The notes under the pieces are model-generated. The model was not told the origin of the DNA and made no database searches. It was given only the letters and a program-made list of their open reading frames with translations. Made by a program: the position numbers and the translations under genes. This document shows positions 16,069-24,403 of a stretch of 64,000 bases of DNA, one piece after another. Position 1 is the first letter of the stretch, and every line of letters begins with the position of its first letter. Source of the DNA: Peribacillus glennii (GTDB taxonomy: Bacteria > Bacillota > Bacilli > Bacillales > DSM-1321); NCBI RefSeq assembly GCF_003429105.1, contig NZ_QVTD01000004.1, positions 1-64,000 on the forward strand, given 5' to 3'.

Positions 16069-16636
16069 TCCTCGCTTCCTTTATAATAAATTTTTTATTA
16101 TTTCCTTTAGAACGCAATTTTTGCAAAGCAGAATTGATTCTTGACTTAACCGTTCCTATAGGGATTTCCAATATAGTAGATACTTCTTCTTGTGAATAGC
16201 CATTTAAATAACGGAGAATAATTACCTGTTTCAGTTTGAAAGGTAAATCATTCACTAAATGAACGAGTTGTTTGTTTGTTATTTTTTCTATGATTTCATT
16301 TGAGAAATCTAGAACAGTTGATTGGTCCATTTCTTCTGCCTTTTTTACAATACGATAACGCATCCATACCTTTCTTCTGTACGCTTTTACTTGTTTTACG
16401 ACAATACCCATAATCCAAGGCTTAAATTGTCTGTTACAGTCATATTTTTCAATTGACTTAAATACCTGGATATAAATCTCCTGAACCAAATCATCTACAT
16501 CTGATTTGTCCTCTAAAAGAAAGTGTACTGTTTTATAGACATCTTGGATCGTTAATTCATAAAGTTCTCCGTATGCTTTTTTGTTACCAGTTAAAATAAG
16601 TTCGATTACTTTTTGATATTCATTTTGATGTCCCAG
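16052..16636 (-). CDS. ECF-type RNA polymerase sigma factor, apparent CTG start
   Basis: A 194-residue sigma-70 family protein. Region 2 runs over DVDDLVQEIYIQVFKSIEKY and FKPWIMGIVVKQVKAYRRK; region 4 is LPFKLKQVIILRYLNGYSQ followed by EVSTILEIPIGTVKSRI. The only ATG/GTG/TTG in frame (TTG 16489) lies inside region 2 and would delete about 50 conserved residues (IELILTGNKKAYGELYELTI, VYKTVHFLLEDKSD). The frame is open further to CTG 16636, which has GGGAGGG with 6-nt spacing, so CTG (or ATT 16642) is the likely start. It is followed by the DUF3600 gene with a 17-nt overlap. Confidence 0.82.
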   Translation of the reverse strand: MGHQNEYQKVIELILTGNKKAYGELYELTIQDVYKTVHFLLEDKSDVDDLVQEIYIQVFKSIEKYDCNRQFKPWIMGIVVKQVKAYRRKVWMRYRIVKKAEEMDQSTVLDFSNEIIEKITNKQLVHLVNDLPFKLKQVIILRYLNGYSQEEVSTILEIPIGTVKSRINSALQKLRSKGNNKKFIIKEARNGYES

Positions 16637-16724
16637 GTTAATCCCTCCCTTACCCTTTGTACTATATATTGGTAAGATTTATAAATTTCGTTCGAAATTT
16701 TTGAATAAAATTTACAGTTCTTTA

Positions 16725-16758
16725 GATAAAAAAAGCCACCAATGGAATGGTAGCATAA
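16725..16758 (-). terminator. possible minus-strand terminator
   Basis: On the minus strand GCTACCA and TGGTGGC (one mismatch) enclose TTCCAT and lead into TTTTTTTATC. It would stop transcription coming from the IS1595 remnant before the sigma operon. Confidence 0.5.
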
Positions 16759-16857
16759 CATTATAGTTCGTTGAATCTCATTCATACATAGTTAAAGTAT
16801 ATAGTATGTCAATTCAAACCACCTTTTTAATAATAAAATTCTCCAAATAGTTGGGAG

Positions 16858-16897
16858 TTCCTTCTTCCACTAACCTGCCGCGTTAGTTGAACAAGGA
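16858..16897 (-). repeat. palindromic element A11
   Basis: CTTCTTCCACTAACCTGCC facing GCGTTAGTTGAACAAGG. It lies 12 nt beyond the last stop of the IS1595 transposase remnant at 16909. Confidence 0.6.
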
Positions 16898-16908
16898 TTA
16901 TGAAACTC

Positions 16909-17939
16909 TCAATGTTGATAACCTAATTTATCATAAGTAGCCACTGTCGGAAATAGGCAGCTATCGACAATCATCTTACTTACAGTTGTAGAATTGTTTC
17001 GGAAACGGATTACATCCAGGAACAGAAACCAGCTCAGATAATGGTTGAGGTACTTGATCGCCACACCATTAAAACGGTCATCCAGCCCTTTAAGCGGCTG
17101 TGATAGTTATTGACATTTGGGATATGTTAAAGCCCTTTGACCCGTTCTTTTCCATAGGATTTGAACGGGTAATGCTCGATTCCTTTTTCCTTTACATAGG
17201 TTTTGAAAGCCCGCCAAGCATCTATGCAAAGGGTATTCGTAGTGGGTACCTTAGTTCCGATTGCTTGTTCAAGTTTTGATTTAATGATGCGACACTTCCC
17301 TAACACTTTTGAGAAAGTTTGCTTTTGGCGGTCTCTCGCAACCAAGACGCAGACCTATTCCTTGCTGATGCCACAAAATTGGGAAGCACCACCACGCTTG
17401 CGGGCTTTACGTCCAGTTATCTTCCGTTTCCCTTTTTCTGAGTACAGGAACTAGGTCTCATCCCTTTCGACGATACCTGAAAAATGGTCGATGTCCATTG
17501 TTTCAAGGCGAATAAAACTTTGTGCCGCCAGTAGAACAGGGTGAAGTGATGATCACCGATTATCTCCGATGCTTTCCGTGATGAATGTCCCCAATCAATC
17601 ATACAATGGATAAAATCCAGCCATTTATGGGGAAGGTGGGTTCCCTTTAACGGGGTGTTGGTTACATCCGTAAATGTTTTTCCGCAGTCCTTGCAACGGT
17701 ACCGCTGGCGTTCAATAACTTGCGTTCCAGCTTTAATTCGATACTTCCCAAAGCGGACGGCGTTAGTTGAATAGCAATTTGTGCAGGTGTAGCCATCTTT
17801 ATGTTTCTGTTCAGATATTTCTTTAAAGATGGGCTCACTTGCGGAATAAGAGGCAAGTGATTTTATGAAAAAGTCTTTACCGCGGATCTTCTGCGGTGGT
17901 TAATTTTTGAATCTTTTTTATAATATCCCTCAGTGCCAT
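16909..17939 (-). pseudogene. IS1595 family transposase, frameshifted
   Basis: From ATG 17939 the minus strand reads MALRDIIKKIQKLTTAED, then a zinc-ribbon region whose CxxC spacing is broken, KTFTDVTNTPLKGTHLPHKW (across frames), MIDWGHSSRKASEIIGDHH, LFYWRHKVLFALKQW, LVARDRQKQTFSKVLGKC, FNGVAIKYLNHYLSWFLF and a tail ending at 16909. This is the full-length order of ISXO2/IS1595 DDE transposases, split by several shifts and stops. Terminal inverted repeats were not identified. The element is dead. Confidence 0.8.
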
Positions 17940-18017
17940 AACAAACCACCCGCTTTTGTTCTTATACACCCATTATCACGTTCGTTTATAGCAAATATAG
18001 CTTTTTACTAAAAGAAA

Positions 18018-18049
18018 CAGGCTGACTCACATAAAGGGAGTCAGCCTGC
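18018..18049. terminator. hairpin between accessory region and spore-coat cluster
   Basis: CAGGCTGACTC pairs with GAGTCAGCCTG around a 9-nt loop. It lies 38 nt beyond the stop of the small Cys protein gene (minus strand) and probably ends that transcript, although the T-run is weak. Confidence 0.6.
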
Positions 18050-18086
18050 TGGCCTATGAAACACAAAGTTGTATCAATGAAAAATA

Positions 18087-18185
18087 TCACTTGCCTTTGC
18101 TGCAACCGCAGCTTTTTTTTACTTTGACAGGCTTGACTTTGGTAAGCGGCTTGACGGACATCTGTCCGTTCTGCTTTTTCATCAT
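18087..18185 (-). CDS. 32-residue basic protein with C-terminal cysteines
   Basis: ATG 18185 (ATGATG doublet) follows AAAAGGAGAGTTGAT, a strong ribosome binding site. The product starts MMKKQNGQMSVKPLTKVKP and ends SCGCSKGK: 11 Lys in 32 residues and a CGC motif. It lies directly behind the yjcA-like and cotO genes, so a role in the spore coat, where Lys- and Cys-rich small proteins are cross-linked, is a reasonable inference. I do not know a named homologue. Confidence 0.65.
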   Translation of the reverse strand: MMKKQNGQMSVKPLTKVKPVKVKKSCGCSKGK

Positions 18186-18248
18186 ATCAACTCTCCTTTT
18201 AAGAGGACTATAGAATATGGTATGAAAACGAGCCTGCTTTTGTTTCTA

Positions 18249-18611
18249 TCAGGTGCCTACCATTTTACTGACAAATGTCTCAATTATCGAGCCGATGGCC
18301 GCAATTGCGAGGACGAAAATGATATAATCCCCAAATGTTGGACCAAATAAATGCAAAGCTGCCAAGAACATGCTCACCCATATGCCTGTGCACCAGTAAC
18401 AGCTAAGCAACTCCCCCAGCCATCTCTTCAAGCCTGTCTTCTTAGGAATTAGATAGACTTCAGAGGTTCCGTCTTCTGCTATTTCCTCGATCTCATCAAA
18501 AAAAGGGCTTCTAAGGAATTCGGTTATTTTATCAAAAACGATCAGCCTTGTAAGCCTGAATGATGCGAGGCCGAGGAGTATAAGTATGGTTAAATTGATG
18601 TTTTCGGCCAT
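18249..18611 (-). CDS. yjcA: DUF1360 membrane protein (YjcA-like)
   Basis: A 120-residue protein with hydrophobic segments at about 7-24, 74-93 and 94-113. The LLGLASFRLTRLIVFDKITE opening and SCYWCTGIWVSM motif are the hallmarks of DUF1360, which includes B. subtilis YjcA (sporulation) and YngL. The position next to cotO and near fabI agrees with the B. subtilis cot cluster. Start ATG 18611; a GGGGGATTTAGCTG site lies upstream. Symbol assigned from family plus position. Confidence 0.78.
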   Translation of the reverse strand: MAENINLTILILLGLASFRLTRLIVFDKITEFLRSPFFDEIEEIAEDGTSEVYLIPKKTGLKRWLGELLSCYWCTGIWVSMFLAALHLFGPTFGDYIIFVLAIAAIGSIIETFVSKMVGT

Positions 18612-18656
18612 CAGCTAAATCCCCCTTCACCGGTTGGAGTAGGCTATCGCTTTGAA

Positions 18657-19268
18657 TTACAATATCCGAAGTTCTTTTATATCCGAGACATGAAGGTCAT
18701 AAATACGCTCACCTTCTTGGACAATCACAATGTCTTTTCGCTTATTCAGCACCCGGAAGCTGATGCTTTTCCCATTTACATTCGCTTCACAGGTCGGTTT
18801 CTTTGTTTTTGCAGGATGGCGTGACAGCTTATCAAGCATTGCATCAACATCAAGCTGGCGAGAGCCTTGATCTGCAGTTTCATTCCGGTCGGTGTCTTTT
18901 TGCGTTAGGGGCGCAGCATACTGATTCAGCTGTTGTTCTTTTATTTTTTGCACCAAAGCGATCTCATCCGATATTTCCTTGAGGGCATCATAGACACCAA
19001 ATTCGTGCTTGATTTTCTCCAGTTTTTCCTCTTCTTCCTTTTTCTTTTGCTGGTCCTCTTTTTCTTCTCGATCAAAAGCAGGCATCATTGTTTCCATTTG
19101 CTCATCCTGGAAAAATTCAGAATCCTGGTGTTCTACTCCATGTTCTCCCTTTCGATCCCCAACTTTTGTCCGGTAAACCTGCTGCATCTCTGGAGCTTGC
19201 TGCGGCGGGAGATTGGGCTGGACGATATATAAGAGGGGGTTGGAAGTTTTATCATCATTTTTTTTCAT
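18657..19268 (-). CDS. cotO: spore coat protein CotO family
   Basis: A 203-residue hydrophilic protein. The head PLLYIVQPNLPPQQAPEMQQ, a central acidic/lysine-rich coiled-coil segment (EEKEDQQKKKEEEEKLEKI, about 67-86) and the C-terminal domain TCEANVNGKSISFRVLNKRK ending IKELRIL fit CotO, a morphogenetic outer-coat protein that acts with CotH and CotE in coat assembly. Gene order fabI-cotO agrees with B. subtilis. Start ATG 19268 follows GAGGTGAGAATAAC. Expected to be transcribed late in the mother cell (sigma-K), but no promoter was assigned. Confidence 0.82.
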   Translation of the reverse strand: MKKNDDKTSNPLLYIVQPNLPPQQAPEMQQVYRTKVGDRKGEHGVEHQDSEFFQDEQMETMMPAFDREEKEDQQKKKEEEEKLEKIKHEFGVYDALKEISDEIALVQKIKEQQLNQYAAPLTQKDTDRNETADQGSRQLDVDAMLDKLSRHPAKTKKPTCEANVNGKSISFRVLNKRKDIVIVQEGERIYDLHVSDIKELRIL

Positions 19269-19315
19269 GTTATTCTCACCTCAGGTATATAATCACTTCC
19301 CTTGAATCAACCTCA

Positions 19316-19528
19316 TTAATAGAGATTTGAATGCTTTTCCTGGTGAAAAATGGCCGGATGCGAACCAACGCTACTTTCTATCAGGGAGCCGCCTATATTC
19401 CATTTCCCATTTTTGAAAACCCGCAGACAGGCGTGTTCCCTAGGAAGCCGAGCTCTCCCTGTATTCATGTGACTGTAATTTTTCATGAGGGATACTTTCT
19501 TTGGATAGGAATCTTTGCTGCCTGCCAT
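19316..19528 (-). CDS. small hypothetical protein at the head of the cotO cluster
   Basis: A 70-residue frame from ATG 19528, which has the strong site GGGAGGAGAGAAA upstream. Sequence features: basic N-terminus (MAGSKDSYPKKVSLMKNYSH), then RARLPREHACLRVFKNGKW and HPAIFHQEKHSNLY. No membrane segment. It is read in the direction of cotO and ends 48 nt before it, so it may be a further coat-cluster gene. The family is not known to me; the ribosome binding site is the main support. Confidence 0.5.
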   Translation of the reverse strand: MAGSKDSYPKKVSLMKNYSHMNTGRARLPREHACLRVFKNGKWNIGGSLIESSVGSHPAIFHQEKHSNLY

Positions 19529-19750
19529 TTTCTCTCCTCCCGTCAATGTGTTCAACGATGACAAAGGCACAGAATAAAAAAAAGCAAAAATCTTTTCTTA
19601 TATATATGGCCCATGGAATCAGATTATGAATCCGATGATTTTACTGGTGCGCTTTCTAATGATAAAACCAGAAAACCTGCGGGCAGGCTAGAAGGATGCT
19701 CACGTTTTCCCCCCCTATGAAAACTCGCCCGATTCCGAGCCTTTTAAAGA

Positions 19751-19826
19751 AGACATAAGTATGTGGTGTACTTAGTCTGTGTACTACTTTTGCAGATTGG
19801 AAAATATTCTACTTTCAAACTGCAAA
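19751..19826 (-). repeat. repeat family C, copy 1
   Basis: AGAAGACATAAG, GTGTACTTAGTCTGTGT and a hairpin TTGCAGATTGGAAA / CTTTCAAACTGCAA. The same order is found at 35931-36004 and, diverged, at 58060-58131, each time directly beside a bidirectional terminator. Confidence 0.65.
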
Positions 19827-19857
19827 AAAAGCCTGTCCGGTTTGGACAAGCTTTTTT
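19827..19857. terminator. bidirectional terminator after fabI
   Basis: AAGCCTGTCC pairs with GGACAAGCTT; runs of A on the left and T on the right give a U-run in both directions. It lies about 75 nt beyond the fabI stop. Confidence 0.85.
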
Positions 19858-19929
19858 ACATATTAGGAGTGAGGGCCTCGAACTGATTCCATTTAGCCTA
19901 ACTTATTAATTGGCCAGTTGACTTGTATG

Positions 19930-20700
19930 TCAGCCTTTAATATGGTAACCGGAGTCCACATGGATGTTTTCCCCTGTGATACCGCGTGACATGTCGCTGA
20001 ATAAGAATACAGCTGTATCCCCTACCTCTTCCGGAGTTGTAGTGCGCCTTAACGGGGCTTCCTCTTCGATCTTTTTCAGGATAGAGTTAAAGTCACTGAC
20101 TCCTTTTGCGGACAGTGTGCGTATTGGTCCGGCGGAAATGGAATTCACCCTGATTCCATGTTTGCCGAGATCATTTGCCAAATAACGTACGCTTGCATCA
20201 AGTGAAGCTTTCGCGACACCCATGACATTATAATTCGGAAGAACGCGTTCGCCCCCAAGGTAGGTCAATGTTACAATGCTGCCTCCCTCCGCCATCAGAT
20301 CCTTTGCTGCCTTGGCAACCGCAGTCAATGAATAGGAGCTGATATTATGTGCGAGAAGGAAGCCATCGCGTGTTGTATTCATGTAATCTCCCTCAAGCTC
20401 TTCCTTGTTAGCGAACGCAATGCAATGGGCAATGCCATTGATCGTTCCGGCTTCTTCTTTGATTTCGGAAAAGCATCTGTCAATATCCTCGTCATTTGTC
20501 ACATCACAAGGAAGTACAAGTGATGAACCACCTAAGGATTCAGCAAGCTCCCTTACACTCTTTTCAAGGCGTTCACCGGCATATGTAAATATCAATTTTG
20601 CACCCGCTGCATGCAGGGATCGGGCGATTCCCCAGGCGATGCTGCGTTTGTTGGCAACACCCATTACCACATATGTTTTTCCCTCTAAAGATAAGGTCAT
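19930..20700 (-). CDS. fabI: enoyl-[acyl-carrier-protein] reductase FabI (NADH/NADPH)
   Basis: A 256-residue short-chain reductase that performs the last step of each fatty-acid elongation cycle. The cofactor segment VVMGVANKRSIAWGIA (about 11-26) with the FabI-specific SIAWGI, and the catalytic Tyr/Lys pair in LPNYNVMGVAKASLDAS (about 152-170), are diagnostic; the triclosan-pocket region AHCIAFANKEEL is intact. Start ATG 20700 follows AAAAAGGAGGGCACATTGT. A FapR-type operator lies upstream. A bidirectional terminator follows. Length equals that of B. subtilis FabI (258). Confidence 0.97.
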   Translation of the reverse strand: MTLSLEGKTYVVMGVANKRSIAWGIARSLHAAGAKLIFTYAGERLEKSVRELAESLGGSSLVLPCDVTNDEDIDRCFSEIKEEAGTINGIAHCIAFANKEELEGDYMNTTRDGFLLAHNISSYSLTAVAKAAKDLMAEGGSIVTLTYLGGERVLPNYNVMGVAKASLDASVRYLANDLGKHGIRVNSISAGPIRTLSAKGVSDFNSILKKIEEEAPLRRTTTPEEVGDTAVFLFSDMSRGITGENIHVDSGYHIKG

Positions 20701-20726
20701 ACAATGTGCCCTCCTTTTTATACAAG

Positions 20727-20749
20727 TTAATAGTACCTACTACTAATTT
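20727..20749 (-). promoter_or_regulatory. FapR operator upstream of fabI
   Basis: On the minus strand ATTAGTAGTAGGTACTATTAA matches in both arms the FapR consensus (TTAGTACC..GGTACTAA type) with a few changes. FapR represses fab genes until malonyl-CoA binds it. It lies 27-49 nt upstream of the fabI start. A better copy precedes fabH. Confidence 0.72.
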
Positions 20750-20878
20750 AAAGTATATCAAATATTGTAATGGATTCAAACATTTTTCCCAGCTTCAGAT
20801 AGATGAAGTAAGGAAATTTTTTAGCACGAACCTTTTTTCCATTTTTTTCTGATATACTGACCAAAAGGGGGACGTGAC

Positions 20879-21790
20879 TTGGAAACCAAAATAATCGAGA
20901 CAATGGATGTTACAAAAAAAATCAATGGACATTCCATTTTGGCGGATGTCTCTTTTTCAATTGAAAAAGGAAGCATCACCGGGCTCCTGGGACCTAACGG
21001 AGCGGGAAAAACTACTATCATCCGTTTGTTGAACGGGGTGATAGACGCCAGTCACGGCAGGATTTCCGTACTGGGAAAAAATCCGAAAACGGAGGGTGAG
21101 GAGATCCGAAAAAACTCGGGGATCGTAACCGAAAGCGCTTCCCTTTATCACGATATGACCGCTTGGGACAACCTTAAGTTTTTCTCCAGGATTTACGGCG
21201 TGAATGATGAACGGCGGATCACTTATTTATTGGATCAATTCGACTTGCTCGAAGTTAAGGATAAGCTTGTTGGAACTTTCTCCACCGGGATGAAAAAACG
21301 GGTTTCCCTTGCAAAGGCGTTGCTCCATAACCCCAAATTACTCTTCCTGGATGAGCCGACTAACGGGCTCGACCCAGACGGCATTAATTCGGTCATTTAT
21401 TATTTAGATAGGGTGAATAAAGAAGAAGATGTCACCATTTTAATTTGTTCCCATGTCCTTCATCAGCTTGAGCACATTTGTGACTCTTACTTATTTTTGA
21501 AAAAGGGACGAATTATTGAAAAAGGGACAAAACATGATCTGGAGGAAAAATACCTAAAAAAAATCCGCTTATTGGTAGAAACCGGCCTAACGGTCAAGGA
21601 GCGGTCATATATGGGTTACCCGATAGAGCACAAAGGACAGGGCCGGATTGAGTTTTCCCTTTCATCCAAAGATGAAATTGCACCTTTGCTAAGGGAAATT
21701 CTTAAGGAAACTTGGATTCACTCAAGCGTGATTACAAATAGAAGCCTTGAATCCCTTTATTTCAAGATTGCAGGTGAACACAATGAATAA
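20879..21790 (+). CDS. ABC transporter ATP-binding protein
   Basis: A 303-residue ATPase of the drug/sodium exporter type (ABC-2 systems). Walker A is GPNGAGKTT (about 39-47), signature STGMKKRVSLAKA (about 136-148), Walker B LLFLDEPTNG, H-loop CSHVLHQL. The start is TTG 20879 after AAAGGGGGACGTGAC; no ATG is available. The C-terminal 90 residues form the extra domain usual in this subfamily. The permease gene overlaps its end by 8 nt, so the two are translationally coupled. Substrate unknown. Confidence 0.9.
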   Translation: METKIIETMDVTKKINGHSILADVSFSIEKGSITGLLGPNGAGKTTIIRLLNGVIDASHGRISVLGKNPKTEGEEIRKNSGIVTESASLYHDMTAWDNLKFFSRIYGVNDERRITYLLDQFDLLEVKDKLVGTFSTGMKKRVSLAKALLHNPKLLFLDEPTNGLDPDGINSVIYYLDRVNKEEDVTILICSHVLHQLEHICDSYLFLKKGRIIEKGTKHDLEEKYLKKIRLLVETGLTVKERSYMGYPIEHKGQGRIEFSLSSKDEIAPLLREILKETWIHSSVITNRSLESLYFKIAGEHNE

Positions 21791-22625
21791 ACATATTATT
21801 AAAGCAATTGCCGTAAAAGACATCAAGTCCATCTTTTCTTCTAAGAAGGTATGGATTCCTATGGTCATTTTATCGTTTATCCTATGTATTGCTTGCCCCG
21901 GAGTTATAACTTATGTTGGGATCCATACGGATTTATTAAATCAACCATCTGAAGACATTGAAAAGCCGATCCAGGCTGTTATTGAGCAATTCCCTGCCGA
22001 GGAGATGCGAAATACCCTGTCCGAGTTGCCAACCTTGGGTTCTAAATTTGTTTATTATTTCATGCATTTTATGTTGATCCCGTTATTCTTGATGACAGCA
22101 ACCATCCATTCCATGGTAACAGCTTCAAACAGCTTTGCAGGAGAAAAAGAAAGAAAAACATTGGAAACCCTATTGTTTTCACCAATATCCGTCTATGATT
22201 TGTTTTTGGGGAAAGTGCTGGCATCCCTTATACCAACTTTATTCATGACCTATTGTAGTTTTATCATCAACATGGCTGTTGTAAATCTAATGGCCAATAA
22301 AGCCTTCGATAGCCTGCTCTTTTTGGATGCTGGTTGGATGGTTTTTATGTTTTGGGTCATTCCCGCCGTTGTTCTCTTCAATATCTTGCTGAACATACTC
22401 GTTTCGGCCAGGGTAAAGTCCTTCCAGGAAGCACAGCAATTCGGGGGCATCATGATATTGCCCGTTGTCGGGATCATCATCAGCCAGGCAAGCGGACTGT
22501 TTTTTCTCAGCCCATTTATATTATTTCTCATTGGAACCGGCCTGTTTATTGGCAACGCCCTGTTGTTAAGATTCATCACCCGGTTCAATCAAAGAAATGC
22601 CCTGTTTGAGAGCCAGATCCACTAG
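21783..22625 (+). CDS. ABC-2 type transporter permease
   Basis: A 280-residue membrane protein with six predicted helices (first at about 20-42, a large external loop, then 95-118, 140-165, 175-200, 225-245, 250-268). The cytoplasmic motif NSFAGEKERKTLETLLFSPI is the coupling-helix signature of NatB/YhaP-like ABC-2 permeases. Start ATG 21783 (GCAGGTGAACACA upstream) rather than an upstream frame start inside the ATPase gene. It forms an exporter with the preceding ATPase. Confidence 0.88.
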   Translation: MNKHIIKAIAVKDIKSIFSSKKVWIPMVILSFILCIACPGVITYVGIHTDLLNQPSEDIEKPIQAVIEQFPAEEMRNTLSELPTLGSKFVYYFMHFMLIPLFLMTATIHSMVTASNSFAGEKERKTLETLLFSPISVYDLFLGKVLASLIPTLFMTYCSFIINMAVVNLMANKAFDSLLFLDAGWMVFMFWVIPAVVLFNILLNILVSARVKSFQEAQQFGGIMILPVVGIIISQASGLFFLSPFILFLIGTGLFIGNALLLRFITRFNQRNALFESQIH

Positions 22626-22831
22626 AAAAGCGCAAAACTCTCTTTCAGTGGAACGTAGTTCAAAAAACGCCACGCATGTGACGACCGCCGGGGTCAGCAC
22701 AAGGAATGCTTCACTTCCCATCCAAAAAATGTTTGACTTAATTGGGTGAGCCCTCGAAAAGCTACGCTTTCCTTCGTGCTATATAAAGCTACCGAAGCTT
22801 TCCCTGTCCTGTGCAAGATATGGATGTTGTG

Positions 22832-24205
22832 TCAAGAAAGATAGCTCATGAATAAGGTGGCCATGCCAAAATAGATTAAAATACTGATAATATCATTGAT
22901 CGTCGTAATGAACGGCCCTGAAGCAACGGCAGGGTCGATTTTCAGCTTATGCATGAAGAGCGGCACAAGCGATCCAGCCAAAGTGGCAACGATAAGCGTG
23001 GCAAAGATTGATACACCTACCATCAATCCGAGCACAAGGTCATGCTGCCAGAAATAGACGATAAAGATCACCAAAACTCCGCAGGTTGCCCCGGTAATCA
23101 GCCCGGTGCCTGCTTCCCTTAGCAAAAGCTTCCATTTGTTTTCTTCCTCCAGATCACCGGTTGCAATCCCCCGGACAGCAACGGCAAGTGCCTGGGTTCC
23201 CGTATTTCCAGCCATGCCGGCAATCAGCGGGATAAATACAGCCAGGATCGCCTTCTGGCTCAATGTTTCTTCAAATCTTCCGATAAGGCTCGCTGTCATC
23301 ATTCCTAAAAACAGCAGGATAACAAGCCATGGAAGCCGTTTTCTGGCTGCAGCAAATGGATTTTTATCAACTCGGTCCATATCCGAAACACCGGCAAGCT
23401 TTGAGTAATCGTCCGAAGCTTCTTCGTCCATGACGTCCATGATATCATCAACGGTGATGATGCCGATGAGCCGCTCCTGAAAGTCCACGACGGGCACTGC
23501 GAGGAAATTATAGTCCTTCATTGTCCTCGCTACTTCTTCCTGGTCCTCTGATACGGACACTGCAACCACCCGGTCAAACATTACGTCTGAAATCATGCTC
23601 TCATCGTCGGCAATGATTAAATCACGCAAGGAAATGACGCCAACCAGTTTCCGCTCATCATCGACTACGTAAATATAATAAATCGTTTCAGCCTGTGGTG
23701 CCTCTTTTTTGAGGATATGCATCGCCGAACGGACCGTTTGTTTTGCTGAAATCGCAATAAATTCGGTTGTCATGATGCTTCCTGCCGTATATTCTTCATA
23801 TCTGAGAAGATCCTTGATGTCCTGGGCAGCTTCATCATCCATGATGGTCAAATAACTTACAGCTTGATTTTTGTCCAGTTCATTCAGGACATCGGCAGCA
23901 TCATCGGCATACATATGAGAGAGCATTTCGGCAACATATGCAGGGTCCATTTCACCAAGCAGGTTTTGATACTCATCTTCATCAATTTCAATATTTTCAA
24001 AGAGGCCAGCCATTTCCTCCGGTGAAAGGTACAAATAAACCTTCGACCTGATATCGGCGTTTAAACCGCTATACACCTTAGCTTGATCATATGGGTGAAG
24101 CTCCATAAATTCAGTCCGGAAGGCATCGATATCCTCACGTTCCAACGCCTGAACGAGCAATTCCCCAATAACCTGATTTTTTTCGTTTTCGCTGGAATCC
24201 GTCAT
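22832..24205 (-). CDS. mgtE: magnesium transporter MgtE
   Basis: A 457-residue Mg2+ channel. An acidic N-domain with MgtE repeats (about 15-135: YADDAADVLNELD), two CBS domains (about 140-260, starting at AGSIMTTEFIAI) and five C-terminal helices from about 295, with the pore-lining segment PLIAGMAGNTGTQALAVAVR typical of MgtE. CBS domains gate the pore by intracellular Mg2+. Start ATG 24205 follows GGGGGGAGGTGCCTAAG. The leader is short and shows no M-box riboswitch. It takes the place of yjbQ beside prpE in B. subtilis. Confidence 0.96.
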   Translation of the reverse strand: MTDSSENEKNQVIGELLVQALEREDIDAFRTEFMELHPYDQAKVYSGLNADIRSKVYLYLSPEEMAGLFENIEIDEDEYQNLLGEMDPAYVAEMLSHMYADDAADVLNELDKNQAVSYLTIMDDEAAQDIKDLLRYEEYTAGSIMTTEFIAISAKQTVRSAMHILKKEAPQAETIYYIYVVDDERKLVGVISLRDLIIADDESMISDVMFDRVVAVSVSEDQEEVARTMKDYNFLAVPVVDFQERLIGIITVDDIMDVMDEEASDDYSKLAGVSDMDRVDKNPFAAARKRLPWLVILLFLGMMTASLIGRFEETLSQKAILAVFIPLIAGMAGNTGTQALAVAVRGIATGDLEEENKWKLLLREAGTGLITGATCGVLVIFIVYFWQHDLVLGLMVGVSIFATLIVATLAGSLVPLFMHKLKIDPAVASGPFITTINDIISILIYFGMATLFMSYLS

Positions 24206-24403
24206 TCTTAGGCACCTCCCCCCATTTTTTTTATATCCTCAGAAAAAATCCGGGATTCTTCCATTTTTTCCGGTTCTGTTATTTAATTCCCCTCCAGGGT
24301 ATTATACTATCAGCTGGCAATATAAAAAAGGTCGTCTCTTGGACAGCAAAAAAATAGGCGAAGATAAATGGCGCGGCAAAAAATTACCCAAAGGGTGGGA
24401 AAT

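Larger units (their letters stand above)
19529..19929. other. intergenic region between fabI and the coat cluster
   Basis: No gene seen. It should contain the promoter of the cotO cluster and holds repeat C1 (19751-19826) and the fabI terminator (19827-19857). Confidence 0.6.

Noticed and set aside
871-16897. Family A palindromes as true integron attC sites
   Set aside because: The arms read CTAAC / GTTAG, reminiscent of attC, but no GTTRRRY core, no second box pair with extrahelical bases and no IntI-type integrase is in the window. Kept only as an analogy.
17757-17785. GCGTTAGTTGAATAGC inside the IS1595 remnant as a twelfth family A copy
   Set aside because: It lacks the facing arm and loop and lies in a transposase coding frame, so it is likely coincidence.
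1-18000. Prophage or integrative element
   Set aside because: Two dead transposases and many remnants are present, but no integrase, capsid, terminase, attachment-site pair or phage gene order was found.
22626-22831. Intergenic DNA after the ABC permease as a possible ncRNA or riboswitch of mgtE
   Set aside because: It lies at the 3' side of mgtE, contains short hairpin-like phrases only, and no M-box features; it has no clear kinship with repeat families A-C.
24206-24403. M-box riboswitch upstream of mgtE
   Set aside because: The leader between mgtE and prpE is under 200 nt and shared by divergent genes; none of the M-box conserved blocks could be read.
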